DNA of 64,000 nt, from assembly GCF_014207985.1 (NCBI RefSeq), contig NZ_JACHMI010000001.1, positions 10,895,001 to 10,959,000 of the forward strand. The letters are read 5' to 3'. Origin of the DNA: Nonomuraea rubra. Lineage in GTDB: Bacteria > Actinomycetota > Actinomycetes > Streptosporangiales > Streptosporangiaceae. The translations under genes and the position numbers were made by a program. The notes beneath the pieces are model-generated. The model did not search any database. It was not told where the DNA came from and worked only from the letters and a program-made list of their open reading frames with translations. This document shows positions 7,613 through 15,349 of the stretch, piece after piece (positions within the stretch are counted from its first letter, which is position 1; each line of letters starts with the position of its first letter).

Positions 7613-8494
7613 GTGCAGGCCCTCACCCTGCTGGCCGGCGGGGCGGCCGCCGGGCTACTCGCGGGGACCGCCACGTGCACGGCAGCTCAGGGCGGGCTGC
7701 TCATCGGGCTGGCCGACGGCCGCGGCGGGCACGATCCGGCGCTGGTGGGCTGGTTCCTGGCGGGCCGGCTGGCCTCGTACACCGCGGCAGGGGCGCTGCT
7801 CGGGCTGCTCGGCTCGGCCGTCAGCCTGCCGCCGCAGGCCAGGGCGGTGCTGCTGGTCGTGGCCGGGGTCACGGTCATCGGCTACGCGATCCGGCTCATG
7901 CGGCGTACGGGCTGCTCGGCACCCGAGCCCCCGGCCCCGTCCCGGTTCAAGGCGCCGCTGCTGGGCGCCGCCACCATCCTGGTGCCCTGCGGCGTGACGC
8001 TCGGCGTCGAGCTGATCGCCGTCTCCAGCGGCTCGCCGCTGGCGGGCGCGGCGGCCATGGCGGGGTTCGTGGTCGGCACCGCACCGGCGTTCGCGCTGCT
8101 CGGGTACGTGCTGCGGCGGATCTCCCGCACCCGGCTGGCGCGGTGGGCCGCCATCGTGGCCATGGGCTCCGGCCTCTGGACCGCCGGAGCAGGCGTCAAC
8201 CTCGGCGGCTGGCTCGCCCAGGCGGAAACCCCCGCCGCGTCGGGTCCGGCGGCGACGACGGTCACCGTGTGGGCGACCCGCGACGGCTACCGGCCCGCCA
8301 TCGTGACGGCGCGGGCCGGAGTGCCCGTGGAGGTGGTCTTCGAGCTGGTGGACCAGGGGTGCACCGGCACCGTCTCGATCGTCGGGCGCGACGTCGCCCT
8401 GCCCGCCACCGTACGGCTGCCGCCGCAACCGGCGGGCACGCTGCGGTACGTCTGCGCCATGGGCATGTACACCGGCTTCATCCAGTTCTCGTAG
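7613..8494 (+). CDS. TauE/SafE (DsbD-like) membrane protein fused to a cupredoxin domain
   Basis: A 293-residue protein. Residues 1 to about 200 form six hydrophobic segments of the UreH/DsbD-like TauE/SafE type with paired motifs GTATCTAAQGGLL and TILVPCGVTLG, each holding one cysteine. From about residue 205 a cupredoxin-like domain follows (VTARAGVPVEVVFELVDQGCTGTVSI...YVCAMGMYTGFIQFS). Its Cys and Met residues are placed as copper ligands, and by topology it is exposed outside. The start is GTG 7613, directly after the cysteine-rich peptide; longer in-frame extensions overlap that peptide in another frame. The likely role is copper or other thiophilic metal handling, or thiol-electron transfer. 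This is an inference from the fused domains. Confidence 0.8.
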   Translation: MQALTLLAGGAAAGLLAGTATCTAAQGGLLIGLADGRGGHDPALVGWFLAGRLASYTAAGALLGLLGSAVSLPPQARAVLLVVAGVTVIGYAIRLMRRTGCSAPEPPAPSRFKAPLLGAATILVPCGVTLGVELIAVSSGSPLAGAAAMAGFVVGTAPAFALLGYVLRRISRTRLARWAAIVAMGSGLWTAGAGVNLGGWLAQAETPAASGPAATTVTVWATRDGYRPAIVTARAGVPVEVVFELVDQGCTGTVSIVGRDVALPATVRLPPQPAGTLRYVCAMGMYTGFIQFS

Positions 8495-8547
8495 AGGCTT
8501 CGGCGATTACGGTTCGCGACCGGGCGATCACGTGCCACTCTGTCGCC

Positions 8548-9933
8548 ATGTCCTGGCAAGGAGAGGTGGGGCTGCCGTCCGTACCGGCGCCGCGGGTGGG
8601 AGACGAGCCCGAGCTGATGGCCGCCGCTCAGGCGGGCGACGCCCAGGCCGCGCACCGGCTCGGCAAGCTCTTCGCCCAGCACGGCGACCGCGTGGCCGCG
8701 CGTCACTGGTGGGAGCGCGCCGCCGCCGGCGGCAACGTCGACAGCGCCTACAACCTGGGCATCTGGCACGAGAAACACGGCAGCCTGGAGGACGCCGTCA
8801 CCTGGTACGAGGCCGCCGCCAGCACCGGCGACGCCGAGGCCGCCACGAACCTGGCCCTGCTCCTGCTGGAGCAGCGTGGCGACGTCGGGGCGGCCAGGGT
8901 CTGGTTCGAGAGCGCGGCCACGGCCGGATCCAGGACGGCGGCCCGGCGGCTGGCGCTGATGTGCGAGGACGCGGGCGAGCTGGGCGCGGCCAGGGAGTGG
9001 CACCGCAGGGCGGCCGACGGCGGTGACGCGGCCTCCGCGCACGACCTGGGGTTCCTGGCGTACTGCGCGGGCCAGGACGCCGAGGCCGTGCACTGGTGGG
9101 AGTGCGCGGCCAGGGGCGGGCACGCCGACTCCGCGTACTGCCTGGGCCTCTACCTGCACGCCACCCGCGACCCCGAGGGCGCCGAGGCGTACTACCGGCT
9201 GGCCGCCACGAGCGAGCACCCCGGTGCCGCGTCGCGGCTCGGGGGCGTGGCGCTGTCCAGGGGCGATCTGCGGGCCGCGCGGGCCTGGTTCGAGCAGGCC
9301 GCGAACGCCGGCCGGGCCGACGACCAGCGGATGGCCGGGTTCGTCTGCGTGGAGCTGGACGACACCGCGGCGGCCAGCCACTGGTTCGGCCGGGCGGCGG
9401 CCGGCGGCGACGCCGAGGCCGCCTTCAACTACGCGCTGCTGCTCATCGCCGAGTTCGGCGACCTGGCGGGCGGGCAGCACTGGTTCAGGCAGGCGGCGCG
9501 GGCGGGGCACCACAGGGCCGCCGTCGAGCTGGGCGGGCTGCTGTCGGTCGCCGGGGAGCACGGGGAGGCGCAGGAGTGGCTGGCCGACCCGCCGCCGCCC
9601 TCCTGGGGCCGCCCCGCCGAACCCGAGCTGACCGCCCGCGCCGAGCTGGCCGCGGCGGCCACCCGGCGCAGGGACGGGGCCGAGCTGGAGGTGGCGGACC
9701 TGGCCGAGGTGCTGTCCACGTGGGACCTGATGACCAGGCCGCTGCACGACCATTCGGACGTGCTGGCGTGGCTGGTGGAGCGGAGCGGGGCGCACGCCAG
9801 CGCGGTCGAGCACCTGGCGTCGGTACGCGGGGCGCTGGTGCGGCCGGGCAGCGCGCCCTGGCCGAGCCCCGGCGAGCTCCAGCACGTGCTGGTGACGGCC
9901 CGCGACCTGCGGTGGCGCCTCGGGATCCGCTGA
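8548..9933 (+). CDS. Sel1/TPR-like repeat protein
   Basis: A 461-residue soluble protein built of about nine Sel1-like repeats of 34-36 residues, each with a variant of A...LG......G....A..WWE.AA..G (for example HWWERAAAGGNVDSAYNLG and HWWECAARGGHADSAYCLG). Such arrays form superhelical scaffolds for protein contacts. The last 100 residues (from about PPSWGRPAEPEL) leave the repeat pattern and look like a small helical domain. The start is ATG 8548; earlier in-frame codons run through the TauE gene. It ends exactly where the convergent VOC gene ends, with no spacer. No catalytic motif is seen. Confidence 0.87.
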   Translation: MSWQGEVGLPSVPAPRVGDEPELMAAAQAGDAQAAHRLGKLFAQHGDRVAARHWWERAAAGGNVDSAYNLGIWHEKHGSLEDAVTWYEAAASTGDAEAATNLALLLLEQRGDVGAARVWFESAATAGSRTAARRLALMCEDAGELGAAREWHRRAADGGDAASAHDLGFLAYCAGQDAEAVHWWECAARGGHADSAYCLGLYLHATRDPEGAEAYYRLAATSEHPGAASRLGGVALSRGDLRAARAWFEQAANAGRADDQRMAGFVCVELDDTAAASHWFGRAAAGGDAEAAFNYALLLIAEFGDLAGGQHWFRQAARAGHHRAAVELGGLLSVAGEHGEAQEWLADPPPPSWGRPAEPELTARAELAAAATRRRDGAELEVADLAEVLSTWDLMTRPLHDHSDVLAWLVERSGAHASAVEHLASVRGALVRPGSAPWPSPGELQHVLVTARDLRWRLGIR

Positions 9934-10302
9934 CTAGCGCTGCCCCAGGTGGAACAGGTGGCCGTCGTCGTCCTTGAAGACGGCCGACCAGCCCCACGGC
10001 TGCCGGCTCGGCGGCTGGGTGAACTCGACGCCGCGCGCCGCCAGCTCCTGGTGCGTCTTGACGATGTCGTCGGCGTGGAACATCACGTAGTTGGGCAGGC
10101 CCTCCACCAGCGCCGGCCACTGGGGGTCGGCCTTGGCCAGCACCAGGCGGGTGCCTCCGGCGGGCGGCTCGACCTCGATCCAGCGGTGCTCGCCGTACGG
10201 CATGTCGCGCACGACCTCGAAGCCCATCTTGCCGCTCCAGAAGTCGACCGCCCGCTGCTGGTCGTCGACGTAGACGGTGACCTGGCTGATGCCGAGCGTC
10301 AT
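9934..10302 (-). CDS. VOC-family glyoxalase/bleomycin-resistance-like protein
   Basis: A 122-residue VOC protein with the opening SQVTVYVDDQQRAVDFWSGKMGFEVVRDMPYG, the mid segment NYVMFHADDIVKTHQELAARGVEFTQ and the closing FKDDDGHLFHLGQR. Metal-ligand positions (Gln near residue 7, His near 74, Asp/His at the end) are plausible. It belongs to the broad group annotated as glyoxalase or bleomycin resistance; substrate unknown. It lies downstream of ald on the same strand, but a 32-base perfect palindrome separates them, so it may have its own transcript. Its stop abuts the stop of the Sel1 gene. Confidence 0.84.
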   Translation of the reverse strand: MTLGISQVTVYVDDQQRAVDFWSGKMGFEVVRDMPYGEHRWIEVEPPAGGTRLVLAKADPQWPALVEGLPNYVMFHADDIVKTHQELAARGVEFTQPPSRQPWGWSAVFKDDDGHLFHLGQR

Positions 10303-10318
10303 CGCTCCTCCTCAGGTG

Positions 10319-10350
10319 GTGAGGGGCACGAACCGGTTCGTGCCCCTCAC
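10319..10350 (-). terminator. Perfect 32-base palindrome after ald
   Basis: Two 16-base arms (GTGAGGGGCACGAACC and its exact complement) meet with no loop between them at 10319-10350. The element sits 5 bases past the ald stop and 17 bases before the VOC start on the minus strand. A transcript would form a very stable hairpin, so a terminator or 3' stabiliser for ald mRNA is likely. No T run follows. An operator for the VOC gene is an alternative. Confidence 0.6.
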
Positions 10351-10354
10351 TCCA

Positions 10355-11464
10355 TCACACCACCTCGGCGACCGGCGTGTACGGCAGCCCGAGCGCCTGG
10401 GCGACCGGCTCGTTCGTCAGCTTGCCGTCGTGCGTGTTGAGCCCGCCCGCCAGGCCGGCGTCGGACTTGACCGCGTCCCGCCAGCCCAGGTTGGCCAGCT
10501 TGACCGCGTACGGGAGGGTCGCGTTGGTCAGGGCGTAGGTGGAGGTGTTGGCCACGGAGCCCGGCATGTTCGCCACGCAGTAGAAGATCGACTCGTGCAC
10601 CTTGTACGTCGGGTCGGCGTGCGTGGTCGGGCGCGAGTCCTCGAAGCAGCCGCCCTGGTCGATGGCGATGTCGACGAGCACGGAGCCCGGCTTCATGCGC
10701 GCGACCAGGTCGTTGGAGACGAGCGTCGGAGCCTTGGCGCCGGGGATCAGCACCGCGCCGATCACCAGGTCGGCCCCGAGGACCTCCTGCTCGATCGCGT
10801 ACGAGGTGGAGACCAGCGTCTTGAGCCGCCCCTGGTACACGGCGTCGATGAAGCGCAGGCGGTCGACGTTGGTGTCCAGGACAGTGACGTCGGCGCCCAT
10901 GCCGACGGCGATCTGCGCGGCGTTCAGGCCGGAGACGCCGCCGCCGATCACGACCACCTTCGCCGGGGCGACGCCCGGCACGCCGCCGGGCAGGACGCCC
11001 CGGCCGCCGTTGAAGCGCATCAGGTTGTACGCGCCCACCTGCGGCGCCAGCCGGCCCGCCACCTCGGACATGGGGGCGAGCAGCGGCAGCGCGTTGCCCA
11101 CCTGCACGGTCTCGTACGCGATGCCCGTGGTCCGCGCGGTGAGCAGCGCGTCGGTACAGGGCCGGGAGGCGGCCAGGTGCAGATACGTGAACAGCACCAG
11201 CCCCTCGCGCAGCCGGTGGTACTCCTCGGCGATCGGTTCCTTCACCTTGAGCACCAGGTCGGCCTCGGCCCAGACGGCGTCCGCGCTGTCGAGGATCTTG
11301 GCACCGGCCGCGAGGTACTCCTCGTCCGTGATCTGCGAGCCCAGGCCCGCGCCCCGCTGTACGGTGACGTCGTGCCCGTTGCGCACCAGCTCGTGCACGC
11401 CTGCCGGGGTGACGGCGACGCGATACTCGTGGTTTTTGACCTCGGCTGGAACGCCGATCTTCAT
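10355..11464 (-). CDS. ald: Alanine dehydrogenase
   Basis: A 369-residue enzyme interconverting L-alanine and pyruvate plus ammonia with NAD. It matches the family throughout: MKIGVPAEVKNHEYRVAVTP at the start, catalytic Lys in LVLKVKEPI, catalytic His in FTYLHLAAS, the Rossmann motif VIGGGVSGLNAAQIAVGMG with the NAD-selecting Asp in VTVLDTNVD, and the conserved VDIAIDQGGCFE and FYCVANMPGSV segments. The residue order and length agree with mycobacterial Ald. It lies 52 bases downstream of a class III aminotransferase on the same strand, probably one operon feeding amino groups into alanine and pyruvate, with a strong palindrome behind it. Confidence 0.96.
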   Translation of the reverse strand: MKIGVPAEVKNHEYRVAVTPAGVHELVRNGHDVTVQRGAGLGSQITDEEYLAAGAKILDSADAVWAEADLVLKVKEPIAEEYHRLREGLVLFTYLHLAASRPCTDALLTARTTGIAYETVQVGNALPLLAPMSEVAGRLAPQVGAYNLMRFNGGRGVLPGGVPGVAPAKVVVIGGGVSGLNAAQIAVGMGADVTVLDTNVDRLRFIDAVYQGRLKTLVSTSYAIEQEVLGADLVIGAVLIPGAKAPTLVSNDLVARMKPGSVLVDIAIDQGGCFEDSRPTTHADPTYKVHESIFYCVANMPGSVANTSTYALTNATLPYAVKLANLGWRDAVKSDAGLAGGLNTHDGKLTNEPVAQALGLPYTPVAEVV

Positions 11465-11516
11465 GGCGGTGGATCCTTTCGGGAACCGGCACTCCGTCGT
11501 ACCGGATTGAGGGGTG

Positions 11517-12899
11517 TCAGAGCTGAGCCCAGGCTTCGGCGAGCACGCCGCGGAGGATCTCTCCGATCTCGTCGAACTCCTTCTGCCCGGCGATCAGCGG
11601 TGGGGCGAGCTGGATGACGGGGTCGCCGCGGTCGTCAGCGCGGCAGTAGAGGCCGGCGTCGAACAGCGCCTTCGACAGGAACCCGCGCAGCAGCCGCTCC
11701 GACTCGTCGGCGGAGAACGTCTCCTTGGTGGCCTTGTCCTTGACCAGCTCGATGCCCCAGAAGTAGCCGGAGCCCCGGACGTCGCCGACGATCGGCAGGT
11801 CGCGCAGGTCGTCGAGGGTCTGCTTGAAGCGCGGCTCGTTCGCCGTCACGTGGCCGAGGAGGTCCTCGCGCTCGAAGATGTCGAGGTTGGCCAGCGCCAC
11901 GGCGGCGGAGACGGGGTGGCCGCCGAACGTGTAACCGTGGGCGAACATCGTGTCGCCCCCCTTGAACGGCTCGAACAGCCGCTCGTGCGCGATCATCGCC
12001 CCGATCGGGGAGTAACCGCTGGTCATGCCCTTGGCACAGGTGATGATGTCCGGCACGTAGTCGAACTTCTGGCCGCCGAACATGGTGCCCAGCCGGCCGA
12101 ACGCGCAGATGACCTCGTCGGAGACGAGCAGGACGTCGTACTCGTCGCAGATCTCGCGCAGCCGCTGGAAGTAGCCGGGGGGCGGCGGGAAGCAGCCGCC
12201 CGCGTTCTGGACGGGCTCGGCGAAGACGGCGGCCACCGTGTCGGGACCCTCCATCTCGATGGCGCGGGCCACCCGCTCGGCGGCCCAGTAGCCGTACTCC
12301 TCGGGGGTCATGCCCTTGACGCCGGTGATCTCGTCGGCGCGGTAGTGGTTGGTGTTGGGGACGCGGACAGAGCCCGGCACCAGCGGCTCGAACATCTGCT
12401 TGAACGCCGGGATGCCGGTGATCGACAGGGCGCCCTGCGGGGTGCCGTGGTAGGCGATCTGGCGGCTGATGACCTTGTGCTTGAGCGGCTTGCCGATGAG
12501 CTTGTAGTACTGCTTGGCCAGCTTCCAGGCGGTCTCGACCGCCTCGCCGCCGCCCGTGGTGAAGAAGACGCGGTTCAGCTCGCCGGGAGTGTGGGCGGCC
12601 AGGCGCTGGGCCAGCTCGGCGGCCTTGGGGTGGGCGTAGGACCACAGCGGGAAGAACGCCAGCTCCTGGGCCTGCTTGGCGGCGGCCTCGGCCAGCTCCT
12701 GCCGTCCGTGGCCCACCTGGACCACGAACAGACCGGCCAGACCGTCGAGGTAGCGCTTGCCGTGGATGTCGTAGACGTAGGATCCCTCACCGCGCACGAT
12801 GGTCGGGATCTCGGACTGCTGGTACGCGCTGTGCCTGGTGAAGTGCAACCACAGGTTGTCCTGCGCGGCCTTCAGGACGTCGTGTTCCGGCTGCGTCAT
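11517..12899 (-). CDS. Class III aminotransferase (PLP-dependent)
   Basis: A 460-residue omega-aminotransferase of the aspartate-aminotransferase superfamily. The PLP lysine is Lys290 in TCAKGMTSGYSPIGAM, with the preceding Asp in LLVSDEVICAFGRLG holding the PLP nitrogen and the substrate-binding YTFGGHPVSAA following. These enzymes move amino groups from omega-amino acids, diamines or taurine to pyruvate or 2-oxoglutarate. With alanine dehydrogenase next in the operon, pyruvate is a sensible acceptor: alanine formed would be recycled to pyruvate and ammonia. The true donor (putrescine, beta-alanine, taurine or other) cannot be read from the sequence. The 250-base region upstream holds two ATCCGCAG repeats 31 bases apart. 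Confidence 0.92.
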   Translation of the reverse strand: MTQPEHDVLKAAQDNLWLHFTRHSAYQQSEIPTIVRGEGSYVYDIHGKRYLDGLAGLFVVQVGHGRQELAEAAAKQAQELAFFPLWSYAHPKAAELAQRLAAHTPGELNRVFFTTGGGEAVETAWKLAKQYYKLIGKPLKHKVISRQIAYHGTPQGALSITGIPAFKQMFEPLVPGSVRVPNTNHYRADEITGVKGMTPEEYGYWAAERVARAIEMEGPDTVAAVFAEPVQNAGGCFPPPPGYFQRLREICDEYDVLLVSDEVICAFGRLGTMFGGQKFDYVPDIITCAKGMTSGYSPIGAMIAHERLFEPFKGGDTMFAHGYTFGGHPVSAAVALANLDIFEREDLLGHVTANEPRFKQTLDDLRDLPIVGDVRGSGYFWGIELVKDKATKETFSADESERLLRGFLSKALFDAGLYCRADDRGDPVIQLAPPLIAGQKEFDEIGEILRGVLAEAWAQL

Positions 12900-13152
12900 G
12901 GTTATCTTCCCTCGTGTCTGAACTAGCCACAGTGTGACGCTTCACCTGCGGGTTTGCCAAGCGAATCGGTCGCAGCACTCTGCAAGAAAATCGGGATCCG
13001 CAGAAGCGGTATGTAACAACAACGAAATCCGCAGGTAGATTAGCGCGCGGGTCAAGGCCGCCCCAGCATCCCGTTTCCGCAGCACAGGGCCGGTTGTGAT
13101 CCAATGGACGAATCGCTGTGAATAGGTGAAGAACGACCCCGGGGGACCCTCC
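12900..13152. other. Divergent intergenic region between the aminotransferase and the M20 peptidase
   Basis: This is a more AT-rich stretch than its surroundings. It contains two direct copies of ATCCGCAG at 12996-13003 and 13027-13034, spaced three helical turns apart, suggesting a regulator binding one face of the DNA before the aminotransferase-ald operon. No coding frame is convincing. Confidence 0.35.
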
Positions 13153-14508
13153 GTGACTCCAGACCAGATCGAGAGCGCCGTCGCTGCCGCGATGCCACAG
13201 GCCGTCGAGGAGCTGAAGCGGCTCGCCGCCATCCCCTCCGTGGCCTTCCCCGGGCACCCGGAAGAGCCCGTTTTCGCCGCCGCCGCCATGACCGAGGAGC
13301 TGCTGCGCTCCACCGGCCTGCCGCGCGTGCAGCAGGTGGCCGTCGAGGGCAGCTTCCCCGCCGTCTTCGGCGAGGCCCCCGCGCCTCCCGGCATGCCCAC
13401 GGTGCTCCTGTACGCGCACTACGACGTGCAGCCGGCGGGGGACCCGGCCGCGTGGCGTACGCCGCCGTTCGAGCCGACGCTCATCGACGGCCGCCTGTAC
13501 GGGCGCGGCACCGCCGACGACAAGTCCGGCATCATCTCCCACATCACCGCCCTGCGTACGTTCCAGGGCCGGTTCCCCGTGGGCATCAAGGTCATCATCG
13601 AGGGCCAGGAGGAGTACGCCGGCGACCGGCTGGAGGCGTTCGTCGAGCGCAACCCCGACCTGCTGCGCGCCGACGCCATCGTCGTGGCCGACACCGGCAA
13701 CCCGCGCGTCGGCGACCCCGCCGTCACCACGTCGCTGCGCGGCATGGCCGCCTTCACCATCGAGGTCCGCACCCTGAAGGAGGCCCTGCACAGCGGCTCC
13801 TTCGGCGGCGCCGCCCCCGACGCGCTGGCCGCGCTCATGCGCATGCTCACCTCGCTGCACGACGACAACGGCGACATCCGCGTCCCCGGCCTGCCCCGCG
13901 GCTCGTTCCTCGGGCAGGGGCCGTCGGAGGAGGAGTTCAGGCGGACGGCCGGGGTGCTCGACGGCGTGTCGCTGGTCGGCTCCGGCTCGCTCGCGGACCG
14001 GCTGTGGTCCTCGTACGCCATCACGGTCACCGGCCTCGACGTGCCCACGGTGTCGGGCGCCGTCAACGCCGTCCAGCCCGCGGCACGTGCCCGCGTCACC
14101 GTCCGCGTCCCCCCGGCCGGCGACCCGAAGACCACGGTCAACGCGGTCGTGGAGTTCCTGCGCCAGGTGGCGCCGTGGGGCGTGCAGGTGTCGTTCGGCG
14201 ACTTCACGGTCGGCTCCGGCTACCAGGCGGACTCGGGCGGCAAGGCCCGCGCCGCGCTCAACCGCGCCATGGAACGCGCCTTCGGCCGCCCTCCGCGCGA
14301 CGTCGGCGCGGGCGGCTCGATCCCGCTGGTCAACACGCTGCTCCGGCAGTTCCCGGCGGCCGAGATCCTGCTGTTCGGGGCGGAGGACGAGGAGGCGGCG
14401 ATCCACGCCCCGAACGAGCGCCTGGACCTGGAGGAGCTTCGCCGGGTCGCTACCACGGAGGCCCTCTTCCTCCAGGAGCTCGGCCTTCCCTCAGCCCTCG
14501 GCATCTAG
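13153..14508 (+). CDS. M20-family dipeptidase/metallopeptidase
   Basis: A 451-residue zinc exopeptidase of the ArgE/DapE/carnosinase-like group. Visible metal and catalytic motifs in order: LLYAHYDVQPAG (His and Asp), GRGTADDKSGI (bridging Asp), EGQEEYAG (Glu-Glu pair), VVADTGNPR, and near the end APNERLDLEEL with the last histidine in IHAPNE. The lid/dimerisation domain lies between about residues 185 and 310. I prefer GTG 13153, which has GGGGGA 8 bases upstream, over GTG 13126. No signal peptide is seen, so it is cytoplasmic. The substrate is likely a dipeptide or N-acyl amino acid. Transcription probably ends at the hairpin 14534-14560. Confidence 0.92.
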   Translation: MTPDQIESAVAAAMPQAVEELKRLAAIPSVAFPGHPEEPVFAAAAMTEELLRSTGLPRVQQVAVEGSFPAVFGEAPAPPGMPTVLLYAHYDVQPAGDPAAWRTPPFEPTLIDGRLYGRGTADDKSGIISHITALRTFQGRFPVGIKVIIEGQEEYAGDRLEAFVERNPDLLRADAIVVADTGNPRVGDPAVTTSLRGMAAFTIEVRTLKEALHSGSFGGAAPDALAALMRMLTSLHDDNGDIRVPGLPRGSFLGQGPSEEEFRRTAGVLDGVSLVGSGSLADRLWSSYAITVTGLDVPTVSGAVNAVQPAARARVTVRVPPAGDPKTTVNAVVEFLRQVAPWGVQVSFGDFTVGSGYQADSGGKARAALNRAMERAFGRPPRDVGAGGSIPLVNTLLRQFPAAEILLFGAEDEEAAIHAPNERLDLEELRRVATTEALFLQELGLPSALGI

Positions 14509-14533
14509 CTCACCCCACCCGTCGCCTGGTTTA

Positions 14534-14560
14534 CGGGGTGGGCCGTTGGAACCCACCCCG
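14534..14560. terminator. Hairpin terminator after the M20 peptidase
   Basis: CGGGGTGGG (14534-14542), a nine-base loop, then CCCACCCCG (14552-14560), a perfect nine-base-pair stem 26 bases after the peptidase stop, followed by AAAG. It can serve the peptidase and, read from the other strand, the CMD gene. Confidence 0.6.
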
Positions 14561-14577
14561 AAAGGGCTTCGCGAGTG

Positions 14578-14648
14578 GGCGCTTCGCGCCGCGCGGCTCA
14601 GGCGTCATTGATTCGGCGCCTCCGGCGCACCCCCAGCGCCTCCGGCGC
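14578..14648. repeat. Three short GC hairpins between convergent genes
   Basis: GGCGC-TTC-GCGCC (14578-14590) is followed by two copies of GCGCC-TCC-GGCGC (14616-14628 and 14636-14648) spaced 20 bases apart. Together with the preceding hairpin they fill the gap between two convergent stops. They probably act as a two-way terminator. Confidence 0.5.
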
Positions 14649-14666
14649 GCCCATTCGGATTCGTCC

Positions 14667-15152
14667 TCAGCTCGACATGCTGCTGAACATGCCAGGCTCG
14701 TAAGAACCACCCTGGTTACGCGTGATCACATTGATCCGGTTGGCTGCGTTGATCATGGCGATCAGGGAGATCAGCCCGGAGATCTGGTCGTCGTCGTAAT
14801 GCTTGCGGACCTGATCCCAGGTCTCGTCGGACACGCCGAGGTGGGCGTCGGCGAGCCGGGTGCCTTCCTCGGTGATCGCCAGCGCGGCCTGCTCGGCCTC
14901 CGTGAACACGGTGGTCTCGCGCCAGACGGCGACCAGGTTGAGCCGGACCGCGCTCTCGCCGTCGGCCGTGGCGTCTTTGGTGTGGGCGTCGAGGCAGAAG
15001 CCGCAGCCGTTGATCTGGCTGGCGCGGATCATCACCAGGTGCTGGGTGGCCTTGGGCAGTGACGACTGCTCGATCGCCGTGCTGACGTTGTAGATGCGCT
15101 TGAGGATCTTGGCGCCGATCTCGTTGGCGAACAGGTTGAAGCGGGGTTCCAT
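14667..15152 (-). CDS. Carboxymuconolactone decarboxylase-family (AhpD-like) protein
   Basis: A 161-residue alkylhydroperoxidase-like protein. The redox motif INGCGFCLDAHTKDA carries the CxxC pair and the downstream histidine of the AhpD fold, which reduces peroxides or disulfides; the ring-opening activity of the family's namesake is unlikely with this motif. It is divergent from an ECF41 sigma factor. ECF41 sigma factors are characteristically found beside carboxymuconolactone-decarboxylase-like, oxidoreductase or epimerase genes that they control. On the minus strand a TGTCACA box (15240-15246) lies exactly 16 bases from CATC, one base off the ECF41 -10, 67 bases before this start. Control by the neighbour is therefore well supported. 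Confidence 0.92.
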   Translation of the reverse strand: MEPRFNLFANEIGAKILKRIYNVSTAIEQSSLPKATQHLVMIRASQINGCGFCLDAHTKDATADGESAVRLNLVAVWRETTVFTEAEQAALAITEEGTRLADAHLGVSDETWDQVRKHYDDDQISGLISLIAMINAANRINVITRNQGGSYEPGMFSSMSS

Positions 15153-15219
15153 GACATCGTCCTCACTGATCGGATCGCGGGCCGCGCGGGTTGTTCGCGC
15201 GGCGTCCTGACGACATGGA

Positions 15220-15246
15220 GATGCCGGTCGGGCGGGCCCTGTGACA
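15220..15246 (-). promoter_or_regulatory. ECF41-type promoter for the CMD-like gene
   Basis: Read on the minus strand: TGTCACA (15246-15240), 16 bases, then CATC (15223-15220). The published ECF41 consensus is TGTCACA-N16-CGTC, so the -35 and spacing are exact and the -10 differs by one base. Confidence 0.55.
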
Positions 15247-15280
15247 GTGCTGATTTGTGAGGTATGCCACCGTATGCGGG

Positions 15281-15307
15281 TGTCACAAAGCGGTGAGAAC
15301 CGGCGTC
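15281..15307 (+). promoter_or_regulatory. ECF41-type autoregulatory promoter
   Basis: TGTCACA (15281-15287), 16 bases, then CGTC (15304-15307), a full match to the ECF41 consensus. It lies 42 bases upstream of the sigma factor ATG, so the gene very probably activates itself. Confidence 0.75.
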
Positions 15308-15349
15308 TCGTGTGCGGGACTGTCGAAGCGAATCAGGTTGGAGACGGCC

